From assembly GCA_965221835.1 (NCBI GenBank), contig OZ244916.1:1116001-1180000 (forward strand): a DNA stretch of 64,000 nt. Reading direction: 5' to 3'. The position numbers and the translations under genes were made by a program. The notes beneath the pieces are model-generated. The model saw only the letters and a program-made list of their open reading frames with translations. It was not told the origin of the DNA and ran no database searches. Source of the DNA: Persebacter sp965221835 (GTDB lineage: Bacteria > Pseudomonadota > Gammaproteobacteria > Tethybacterales > Persebacteraceae). Shown here in pieces: positions 44,431 through 53,100 of this stretch. The stretch's first letter is position 1, and every line of letters begins with the position of its first letter.

Positions 44431-46157
44431 AAACAACAATCGCTTTCGCCGTTCTCGCCGCTTTTCTTTCGCCGAACGCCGCCGCCGATGCGGACATTAC
44501 CGCACGCACGCTGCGCAATGCGTCCGCCGCCGATTCTTACGAACTGACGATTGACCCGGTAATTATTGACACCGGCGAATTTCGCCGCGCGGGAGTCGGT
44601 TTTAACGGCGCGTCCCCCGGACCGGTGTTGGTTTTTGAAGAAGGCGAAGAAGCGGTCATTCGCGTCAAAAACAATTTGGATGTGGAAAGTTCCATTCACT
44701 GGCACGGGCTGATTTTGCCTTTCAAAATGGACGGCGTGCCGGGCATCAGTTTTGACGGCATTGCGCCGGGCGAAACTTTTGAATACCGTTTTCCCGTCTC
44801 GCAATCCGGCACTTACTGGTTTCACAGTCATTCCGAATTTCAGGAACCGGACGGTGCCTACGGCGCGATTGTCATTCGTCCGAAAGCGCGCGAACCATTC
44901 CGCTACGACCGCGAATATGTCGTGCAATTGGCGGACGCACATCCGCACCGCGGCGCGCGCATTATGCGCAACTTAAAAACGCTGGATGATTATTACAATC
45001 GTCAGCAACCGACTCTCGGCGATTTCTTCGGCGAAATCGGAAAAAAAGGATTCGGCGGCGCAGTCGCGAATCGTTTTGCATGGGGCAATATGCGAATGCT
45101 CTCTTCTGACATAGAAGATGTGCAAGGATTCACGCCGCTGATTAACGGCAAAAGCGCGGCGCAAAACTGGACGGCGGAATTCAAACCCGGCGAACGAATC
45201 CGTCTGCGGTTTATCAACTCTTCGGCGATGGCATATTTTGACATTCGCGTTCCCGGTCTGGAAATGCTTGTCGTGAACGCCGACGGCAACAATGTGCAAC
45301 CGACAACGGCGGACGAGTTTCGTCTCGCGGTCGCCGAAACTTACGATGTCATCGTCCGCCCGAAAGAGGCGCGCGCGTATTCCATTATCGCGGAATCTAT
45401 GGGGCGCACCGCGCTCGGACGGGCGACTCTGATGCCCGAAGGCGAAACCGCGGCGGCGGAACCGATGCCGCCATTGCGCCGGTCGCCGCGATTAACATTC
45501 GCCGACATGGCACTCGCGCACGGCGGCGGACACAATATGGCGGCGATGAATCACGATTCCGGCGACGGCGGTGAACACGATATGGCGGCGATGAATCACG
45601 ATTCCGAAGGCAGCGACGAACATAATATGGCGGCGATGAACGGCGCAACGGCGGGCAAACAATTTTATGCTAACGGCAGCGGATTAATTCCGCAAGCGGC
45701 GAATGGCGGAAAATTTTTATCGTACAACGATTTGCGGGCGCAACTTCCGCTATATCCGTTGCGTCCGCCGACACGCGAAATTACGTTGCGCCTGACCGGC
45801 AATATGGAGCGATATTCGTGGTCTATCAACGGCGTAAAATATCTGGATTCCGAACCGCTGCGATTGCAATACGGCGAACGCGTCCGATTCAAATTCATCA
45901 ACGAAACGATGATGACGCATCCGATGCATCTGCACGGAATGTGGTCTATTTTGGATGTCGGCGCGGGCGAGTGGAATCCCGTAAAACATGTCGTCAGCAT
46001 CGCGCCGTCCACCGAAGTATATTTTGAAACCGAAGTAGATGCGCCCGGGCAGTGGGCATTTCACTGTCATTTGGCATATCACGCCGCCGCCGGAATGTTC
46101 CGCAAAGTCATCGTGGAAGGCGCGCCCGCCGCCGACAAAATCACGGATGCGTTATAA
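44427..46157 (+). CDS. copA: CopA-type multicopper oxidase (copper resistance)
   Basis: 576 residues. Signal peptide, then three cupredoxin domains with the four copper-ligand clusters HWHGL, FHSHSEF, THPMHLHG and HCHLAYHAAAGM. Between domains two and three there is a Met/His-rich copper-binding repeat (NMAAMNH, DMAAMNH, NMAAMNG). CopA of the PcoA/CopA family oxidises Cu(I) in the periplasm and sequesters copper. Its start overlaps the cupredoxin stop (ATGA), and copB begins directly after its stop. The PcoA family normally uses the Tat pathway; here the signal lacks a clear twin-Arg, which is odd. Confidence 0.93.
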   Translation: MKTTIAFAVLAAFLSPNAAADADITARTLRNASAADSYELTIDPVIIDTGEFRRAGVGFNGASPGPVLVFEEGEEAVIRVKNNLDVESSIHWHGLILPFKMDGVPGISFDGIAPGETFEYRFPVSQSGTYWFHSHSEFQEPDGAYGAIVIRPKAREPFRYDREYVVQLADAHPHRGARIMRNLKTLDDYYNRQQPTLGDFFGEIGKKGFGGAVANRFAWGNMRMLSSDIEDVQGFTPLINGKSAAQNWTAEFKPGERIRLRFINSSAMAYFDIRVPGLEMLVVNADGNNVQPTTADEFRLAVAETYDVIVRPKEARAYSIIAESMGRTALGRATLMPEGETAAAEPMPPLRRSPRLTFADMALAHGGGHNMAAMNHDSGDGGEHDMAAMNHDSEGSDEHNMAAMNGATAGKQFYANGSGLIPQAANGGKFLSYNDLRAQLPLYPLRPPTREITLRLTGNMERYSWSINGVKYLDSEPLRLQYGERVRFKFINETMMTHPMHLHGMWSILDVGAGEWNPVKHVVSIAPSTEVYFETEVDAPGQWAFHCHLAYHAAAGMFRKVIVEGAPAADKITDAL

Positions 46158-46874
46158 ATGTCGGCGCGAATTCTTTGCATCGCTTTTCTCGCCCTCGCCG
46201 CATCGCCTGCGATAATAGCGCGAGAAAAAGAACGCCTCATATACGGCGCACAACTGGAAGAGTTGGAATATCGCCGCGCGACCGATCGACGGGAGTTGCT
46301 GGTATGGGACGGAGACGCGTTTGTCGGCAACGATGAAATTAAACTGAGATGGATTTCGGAAGGCGAATACGATTTGCGCGAAGACGCCGCGGAAAATATG
46401 GAAAACCGTCTTGTCGCGCAAATTCCGGTTTCCGAATTTTTTGATGTTAAAGCGGGCGCGCGATTGGATTATTACGGCGGCGGTGCCGATCGCTGGCACG
46501 CCGTTTTGGGCGCCGCCGGACTCGCGCCGCAATGGTTTGAGATTGACGCCGATTTTTTTCTATCAGAAACCGGTGCCGCCTCGGCGCGTCTGGATGCCGA
46601 ATACGAACTTTTGCTGACCAATCGTCTGTATTTCATTTTCTCGGCGGAATCCACTTACGCTTTCGCCGCCGACCGCAAGGCGGGAAGCGGTTCGCGTCTT
46701 AACGATTTGGAACTCGGTCTGCGCCTGCGCTACGACTGGATAGACCGCAATATCTCCCCCTACTTCGGCGGCGTATACGAAAAGAAATACGGCGACACGG
46801 CGGCGGCAACACGCGAAGACGGCGAAAAAGATGAAGAATGGTTTTTTGTCGCCGGTATCGCATTGAGATTGTAA
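46158..46874 (+). CDS. copB: CopB-type outer membrane copper resistance protein
   Basis: 238 residues. Signal peptide, then the CopB beta-barrel: EELEYRRATDRRELLVWDGD, VGNDEIKLRWISEGEYD, RLDYYGGGADRW, YELLLTNRLYF, LNDLELGLRLRYD and a C-terminal FFVAGIALRL. The Met/His-rich N-terminal domain of the longer PcoB/CopB proteins is missing, so this is the short barrel-only form. The start immediately follows the copA stop. It probably sits in the outer membrane and works with CopA. No copCD or copRS genes follow. Confidence 0.9.
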   Translation: MSARILCIAFLALAASPAIIAREKERLIYGAQLEELEYRRATDRRELLVWDGDAFVGNDEIKLRWISEGEYDLREDAAENMENRLVAQIPVSEFFDVKAGARLDYYGGGADRWHAVLGAAGLAPQWFEIDADFFLSETGAASARLDAEYELLLTNRLYFIFSAESTYAFAADRKAGSGSRLNDLELGLRLRYDWIDRNISPYFGGVYEKKYGDTAAATREDGEKDEEWFFVAGIALRL

Positions 46875-47019
46875 TCGCGGCAACGCACCCGCACGCAAAT
46901 ATCTTTCAATAGGCGAACATGAAATTACAAGCGAATTCTAGTAAAAAAATCAATGCGAAATTGGTCAATTCGCTTAATTTAACTGATAAAGATTATAAAT
47001 ATTTTTATCGGCATGAGTT

Positions 47020-47316
47020 TTGAAAATCCAATTGCTTTTTACCAAAACCGCGACTGATGTTCAGGGGCGGCATGTGCTATGTTTCCCAAATATCAAATTT
47101 TCTATGGAAAATGCGCAAAGGGCAGAATCTCGCGACCGTAAAAAATCTCTAACCAATATATTCGGCTGCGAATGTGTGCTTACGCAAAACATTTTTGAAG
47201 AACTTTGTGTTGACGATTCGTTTGATGTCGGCGATGCTTTCATTTTTAATAAATTCGTCAATATTAATTATGGAGATAAACTGCGCGAATCGGAGTTTTG
47301 CGGTGTGATTATATGA
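47020..47316 (+). CDS. Unrecognised small protein upstream of the MFS gene
   Basis: About 98 residues from a TTG at 47020; the first ATG gives 70 residues. Its stop overlaps the MFS start by ATGA, so it is probably coupled to it. Mixed composition with Cys residues (FGCECVLTQ, EELCVDD, EFCGVII), no membrane segment. An upstream 34-codon frame at 46919-47023 in another phase (MKLQANSSKKINAK...) could be its displaced N-terminus, which would make this a frameshifted gene. The spacer 46875-47012 holds nothing else recognisable. Confidence 0.4.
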   Translation: MKIQLLFTKTATDVQGRHVLCFPNIKFSMENAQRAESRDRKKSLTNIFGCECVLTQNIFEELCVDDSFDVGDAFIFNKFVNINYGDKLRESEFCGVII

Positions 47317-48551
47317 CGCCCCCGAAAACGGCTGCGTCCGTCATTATTTTTGTGTTCGTGCCGTTTATGGTTGCGTATTTATTATCCGAGTTGTATCGAA
47401 ATATAAACGGCATTGTCGGTCCGATTATTAAAATTGAATTGGGATTGAGTATTGAATATTTGGGGCTGATGACCAGTTTGTTTTTGGCGGCGGTCGCCGG
47501 TGTGCAGGTGTTTACCGGACTTTGGTTAGACAAGTATGGTCCGCGCAAAACCGTGGCGGCATTGTTGCTGGTCGGCGCACTCGGTGCGTTTATTTTTTCC
47601 ACCGCAACGCATGTCGGATTGCTTCTGGGGCGATTTTTAATCGGCATAGGCATGGCGGGATGTTGGACGGCGGCGTTTATGGTAAACAGCCGTTGGATGC
47701 CGGCGGAGCGGTTGGTGCTGGCGAATGGTGCAATTATCGGATTTGCCGGATTTGGCGCGTTGCTTTCCACATTACCGACGCAACTATTGTTGAATCATAT
47801 TTCGTGGAACGCTATGTTTTTGGGGCTGGCGTTTATTACCGCCGCGGTCGCCATATTAATTTTTATTGTCGTGCCAAATCATCCCGATGATTCCGCACAT
47901 CACCCGGACGCAAACTTTATCCGGCAACTGCGAGGTTTCGCGGCGGTATTGGCGAATCCCGTATTCATCCGCGTAGCACCAATTTCGGCACTCGGGTAAG
48001 GTGTATGGATTTCTTATCAAGGATTATGGGCGGGAGTGTGGCTACGCGAAGCGAATCAGATGGCGGCGATTCCGGCGGCGCAAGTTTTATTATTTTTGGC
48101 GATTAGCGTAATTGCCGGCAATTTATTTTTGGGTGCAATAGCCGACATATTGGAGCGGCGCGGCGTCCCGGTCGTGCGCACGATGATTTTTCTTTATTTT
48201 GTTTTTATCGGTACGCAAATCGCGATTGTGTTAAATTTTGGCATTGCGCCGTTTTTTTTATGGTCGTTGTTCGGATTAACGGTGGCGAGTTCGTTGTTTG
48301 TATATGCGTTAGTTGCGCGCGCGGTGTCCGCGGATTTAGTAGGACGCGCGATGAGTTTGTTGAATCTTCTTGCGACGCTTTGCGCGTTTGTAATGCAATA
48401 CAGCGTCGGCGTGATTATAGAATTGTGGCAAGCGAATCCAAATGGCGATTATCCGTTGATTGCACACCAAACGGCTTTTGGCGCGATTATTTTCTGCCAA
48501 GTGTCTGCATTTTTGTGGATGGTAAAAAAACGCGCAGGCGCGCATGATTAA
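47313..48551 (+). pseudogene. MFS transporter gene interrupted by one in-frame stop
   Basis: Twelve-segment major facilitator frame read as two halves. The first (47313-47999) has FTGLWLDKYGPRKTVAALLL, the MFS A-motif, and GRFLIGIGMAG. It ends with TAA at 47997-47999, just after APISALG. The same frame continues without break as GVWISYQGLWAGVWLREAN and five more segments to 48551. The expected codon at the stop is CAA (Gln), so one C-to-T change explains it. No frameshift. The second half has an internal ATG at 48036 but no ribosome binding site. Likely a recent pseudogene unless the stop is suppressed; the substrate is unknown. Confidence 0.85.
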
Positions 48552-48560
48552 ATTTCAGAT

Positions 48561-48725
48561 TTATACAATTCTCTGAAAATCTCCGAAAAATAACTTCCGA
48601 CAAAATGCGCGAATTTATAAAATTTCCCGAAAATTCCTGACAAAAATAAGTTCCGAAAAAATTCGCGAATTTATACAATTTCCCGAAAATTCCTGACAAA
48701 AATAAGTTCTGAAAAAATTCGCGAA
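48561..48725. repeat. Three tandem copies of a ~55-bp A/T-rich unit
   Basis: Units start at about 48561, 48615 and 48671 with TTATA(C/A)AATT, then CCCGAAAATTCCTGACAAAA and AATTCGCGAA. The last two are nearly identical, the first is degenerate. Located between the MFS pseudogene and ispF. Confidence 0.85.
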
Positions 48726-48832
48726 ACCGCAAAATGTATCGGTTATATTTTTTCGTATTTGTTTGACGAAACGCAAGAGACGGCGCGCATCCGGGCGATG
48801 ACATTCCGGCGGCGACGGGCGAATATTTGCGG

Positions 48833-48960
48833 CGCAATGGAAATTCTGGCGAATAGCGAATCCGTCCCCGCCGAAAATCAACACCTGAGTATCGGCGCTG
48901 CATTAATCGGAAATAAGCGGTTTTCGCGAATCACGAATCGCGAATCGCGAATCGCTTCCG
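48833..48960. repeat. Dispersed ~98-bp repeat, copy 2, with a CGCGAAT heptamer run
   Basis: 48833-48930 matches 43697-43795. It runs directly into CGCGAATCACGAATCGCGAA and further CGCGAAT units to about 48960, just beyond the ispF stop at 48982. The spacer 48552-48981 contains no gene that I can support. Confidence 0.75.
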
Positions 48961-48981
48961 CAAGAATAACATCCCGCGAAT

Positions 48982-49464
48982 TCAGGAATCTAAAACTTCG
49001 CCGAGGGCGACGGCGAAGGCGGCGGCGCCTTCTTCGCGTCCGACAAAACCGAGTTTTTCGGTTGTCGTTGCTTTGACGCCGATTTGCGAAAGCGACACGC
49101 CCGCCGCCGTTGCGATATTTTGCCGCATCGCCGGAATGTGCGGCGACAACTTCGGCGTCTGCAGCAAAACAGTCGCGTCTATGTTGAAAATTCGCCCGCC
49201 CGCCGCGCGCACTTTTTTCGCGGTTTCCGACAACAAAAACATTCCGCCGGCATCGCGCCATTCGTCCGAATCATCCGGAAAATGCATGCCGATGTCGCCG
49301 AGCGCGAACGCGCCCAGCAACGCATCGCATATCGCATGCGACAACGCGTCCGCGTCCGAATGTCCCGCCAAACCGAGCGGGTGCGGAATATGGACGCCGC
49401 CCAAAATCAACTTCCGCCCGGCGACAAGCGCGTGCGCGTCAAAACCGTTGCCTGCGCGAATCAT
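48982..49464 (-). CDS. ispF: 2-C-methyl-D-erythritol 2,4-cyclodiphosphate synthase
   Basis: 160 residues, the usual length. Metal ligands in GNGFDAHAL and LAGHSDADALSHAICDALLGA; also LGDIGMHFPDDS, ATVLLQTPKLSPHI and the C-terminal VKATTTEKLGFVGREEG. It forms the cyclic diphosphate in the non-mevalonate isoprenoid pathway. Start overlaps the ispD stop (ATGA). Last gene of the long minus-strand operon; no clear terminator was found beyond the repeats after its stop. Confidence 0.95.
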   Translation of the reverse strand: MIRAGNGFDAHALVAGRKLILGGVHIPHPLGLAGHSDADALSHAICDALLGAFALGDIGMHFPDDSDEWRDAGGMFLLSETAKKVRAAGGRIFNIDATVLLQTPKLSPHIPAMRQNIATAAGVSLSQIGVKATTTEKLGFVGREEGAAAFAVALGEVLDS

Positions 49465-50126
49465 GTTTTTGCGCGCGCCGACAAAACGGCTTCCGCCAAA
49501 GCGAAATCTTCGGCGAATGTGATTTTAATGTTCGCCGCATCTCCGGAAATTAACAGCGGCGCATAACCGGCGTTTTCCATCGCCTGCGATTCGTCATCGC
49601 AATCGTCTTGCAACGCCGCGCGCAAAATACCGGCGCGAAAAATTTGCGGTGTTTGCGCGAGATATTTTTTTTCGCGCGACAATGTCCGCCGCGCGCGTTT
49701 GCCCTCTCCCTCTTTCAACGAATCGCCGAGCGGCAACGCCAGCAATCCGCCGACTTCGTCATTTTTTGTGGCGGACAAAAGCCGCGCCAACATTAAATCC
49801 GACAAACACGGGCGGGCGGCGTCATGCACAATCGCCCAATCATTGTCCGGCAATCCATACAAACCGCCGCGCACCGATGCGGCGCGAGTCGCCCCGCCCG
49901 CCGGAATAATCTCCACGCGGCGCGACAATCCTTCCGCACAATGCGCCGCCGTTTCCGCCGTTTCCGCCGTTACGACAACGCGCACCGAATCAATATGTTT
50001 GTTTTCGGCGAACGGGCGCAACGCATGCCACAATACCGTGCGTCCGGCGAGCGCCGCGAATTGTTTGGGAATATCGCCCGCGCGGGTGCCGCATCCCGCC
50101 GCCACGACAATCGCATGCAGTGCCAC
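49461..50126 (-). CDS. ispD: 2-C-methyl-D-erythritol 4-phosphate cytidylyltransferase
   Basis: 221 residues from a GTG at 50126, 16 bp after the rpoC stop. The nucleotide-binding start reads VALHAIVVAAGCGTRAG with DIPKQFAALAGRTVLWHAL; WAIVHDAARPCL and LAQTPQIFRAGIL follow. Transfers CMP to methylerythritol phosphate in isoprenoid synthesis. A longer frame reaching into rpoC has no family similarity, so the GTG is preferred. Placement behind rpoC is unusual and would tie isoprenoid enzymes to RNA polymerase expression. Confidence 0.93.
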   Translation of the reverse strand: MALHAIVVAAGCGTRAGDIPKQFAALAGRTVLWHALRPFAENKHIDSVRVVVTAETAETAAHCAEGLSRRVEIIPAGGATRAASVRGGLYGLPDNDWAIVHDAARPCLSDLMLARLLSATKNDEVGGLLALPLGDSLKEGEGKRARRTLSREKKYLAQTPQIFRAGILRAALQDDCDDESQAMENAGYAPLLISGDAANIKITFAEDFALAEAVLSARAKT

Positions 50127-50142
50127 CGGCGGACCGGCGCAA

Positions 50143-53100
50143 TCAGCCGTCCGCGCCGGATGCGGCGCTTTTCTCCACATCCAACTCTTCGCGCAATAAG
50201 TTTTCGGCGTCCATTTGCGCGCCGTCTTCGCGGATTTTTTGCCGATGCACAAATCCGGTGCCGGCGGGGATGAGTTTTCCGATAATCACATTTTCTTTCA
50301 ATCCGTGCAATTTGTCTCTGTCGCCTTCAATCGCCGCCTGCGTAAGAATCCGTGAAGTTTCTTGGAATGAGGCGGCGGAAATAAACGAGTCGGTTGCAAG
50401 AGACGCCTTGGTGATGCCGAGCAAAACTTGCCGCCCTTTCGCCGGTCGCTTGCCCGCTTCTTTTAACTCGGCGTTTTTGCGCGCAAGTTTTATATGCGTC
50501 ACCTGCTCGCCCGGAATGAAAGTAGAATCGCCCCGCGAAGTAATTTCCACATTGCGCAACATTTGGCGAATGATGACTTCAATATGTTTGTCGCTGATAT
50601 TCACGCCCTGCAAACGATACACTTCCTGCACTTCGCCGACAATATGTTCCACCAATGCGTCGACGCCGCGCATTTCCAGAATTTGATGCGGGTTGCTATC
50701 GCCGTCGACAATTTCTTCGCCGCGGGCGACGGAACTTCCGTCTTGCACGAGAATGGTGCGCGCTTTCGGTACGCTGTGAAATTTCGCCGAAATAATTTCC
50801 ACCGTTTTCGCGCCGCCGGCAGAAAGCCCTTCCATCCGCTTGTGTATTTCGGCGACATTTTGTTCCGCGAAATCGTCAACGGTGTTTTGGTCGCCTGTTG
50901 CCGCATGATAGGCGTCGTCTATGTCCGCCATTCGCTTGTTCCAACTATGCAAACGGGTGTTGATGTCGTCATCGTTCGCGGCGGCGGCGATTTCCGCCAA
51001 TTCTTTTCCGCAACTTTCCGCCAGCCGATGCAAATTCGCATAAGTGCGTTCGCCGCCTTCTTTTAAAGTTTTGGTGGTTTTGTGCGCCCAATCGCGCAGT
51101 TGCGAAGGGACGGATTCCGATTCCGCGCGGCGCGTAAAACTGCGATACCAGCCGCTGAGCGTTTTGCCGGATACGCCGCCGCCAGATTGCGCGCCGTAAA
51201 TTTTGCGTAACGATTTGTCGGCGGTTACGACAATTTTGCGAAGTTGGTCAGGCGCGTTTTTTGCCTCTTCCAAATTCGCCGTCAATTGTTCCGCCCATGT
51301 TTTCAGGCGCGGCGGCATTTCGGGGGCGTTGCAAATATCCAAAATCTGGCGGACGATTTCCATATTTTTTTCCGCCAAATCGCTATCCTCGCGCACCGAA
51401 AACAATCCGGACATTCCGGCATAAACGGCGGGATGTTCGTCATCCTCCGCGGCAATCAAATCGCCGCGCCGGATTTCGTCCGCCTTGTGTACTATCGTTC
51501 GCCCTTTGGCGATTTTGTGCGACTCTTTTTTGTCGTCATTCACAATCGCCATAATTTGTTTTCCGCGTTGCATTCCGCGCAAAGAAACGCGCCCCGAAGC
51601 GTTGGCGAGAATGGCGGGTTCTTTGGGTTCGCGCGCTTCAAATAACTCCGCGACTCGCGGCAATCCGCCGGTAATGTCGCGGCTGCGCGCCGTTTTTTGC
51701 GGCATTTTTGCAATCACATCGCCGACGGCAATATGTTCGCCGCGGCATACTTTGGACGGCAATACCGCCCCCGGCGACAGCATAATTGTCACCGGCGTAT
51801 CCGTGCCGGGAATCTTGACTTCGCCGCCATCGGGCGCGATGAATTTGATTTGCGGCCACTTAATTTTTTTGCCGCCTTGTTTGTTTTCGGTAATTGTGAC
51901 GATGGATAACCCGGTCGTTTCGTCGCTTTGTTCTCGGGCATTTACGCCCATTTCTATATTTTCCAGTTTTGCGAGACCGGCGTATTCGGCGACAATCGGG
52001 CGCGACATCGGGTCGCGTTGCGACAGCATTCTGCCGGCTTCTATTTTTTCGCCGTCTTTTACTTTTAATATTTGTCCGTACTGCAACCGATAACGTTCGC
52101 GTTCGCGACCGCCGCTTTCTTGCACCAGCATTACGCCGCCGCGCGATACCACCACCAAATCGCCTTCGGAGTTTTCCACATAACGGACATGCAAACGGAT
52201 GATTCCGCCGTTGCGGGCGTTGATATTGTCCGCCACCACTTCGCGCGATGCCGCACCGCCGATATGAAAAGTCCGCATCGTCAACTGCGTGCCCGGTTCG
52301 CCGATGGATTGTGCCGCAACAACGCCGACAACTTCGCCCAGTTGGACCATCCCGCCGCGCCCCAAATCGCGCCCGTAACATTTGACGCACAAACCATTTT
52401 CGGAAGCGCAAGTCACCGGACTGCGCACCGTCACTTCGTCGACGCCCGCCTCCACGATATTATGCGCCACCTGTTCGTCTATGTATGTCCCCGCCGCACA
52501 TATCACATTGCCGGTTTGCGAATGCGCCACATCGCGCACCAACACCCTGCCGAGAATGCGGTCAAACAGCGGCACCTGTTCCGTGCCGTCTTTAATGACC
52601 GGCGAAAGTACGATACCTTTGTCTACGCCGCAATCCGGTTCCATAATAATGACATCTTGCGTCACATCCACCAGCCGCCGCGTCAAATAGCCGGAGTTTG
52701 AAGTTTTAAGCGCGGTGTCCGACAATCCTTTTCGCGCGCCATGGGTGGAAATAAAATATTGCAACACCGACAATCCTTCGCGGAAATTCGCGGTAATCGC
52801 GTTTTCCATAATTCGCCCGTCGGGTTTCGTCATCAGCCCCCGCATTCCCGCCAACTGCTTGATTTGCGTCTCGGAACCGCGCGCCCCCGAATCCGCCATC
52901 ATATAAATGGAGTTAAACGATTCCCGTTCCTCGCCGTCCGCGCCCGCATCCGAAGAAATGCGTTTCATCATAACGCGACTGACTTTTTCGCCCGCCTTGT
53001 CCCAATAATCCACCGATTTGTTGTAGCGTTCGTCTTCGGTCAGCAAGCCGTTGTTGAATTGCTCCCGCGTTTCGTTGATCATCGCCTCTGTTTCGGCAAT

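Noticed and set aside
47997..47999. Reassigned TAA (alternative genetic code) to explain the MFS stop
   Set aside because: TAA and TGA both serve as normal stops in many intact genes in the window, for example TAA ends copA and rplK.
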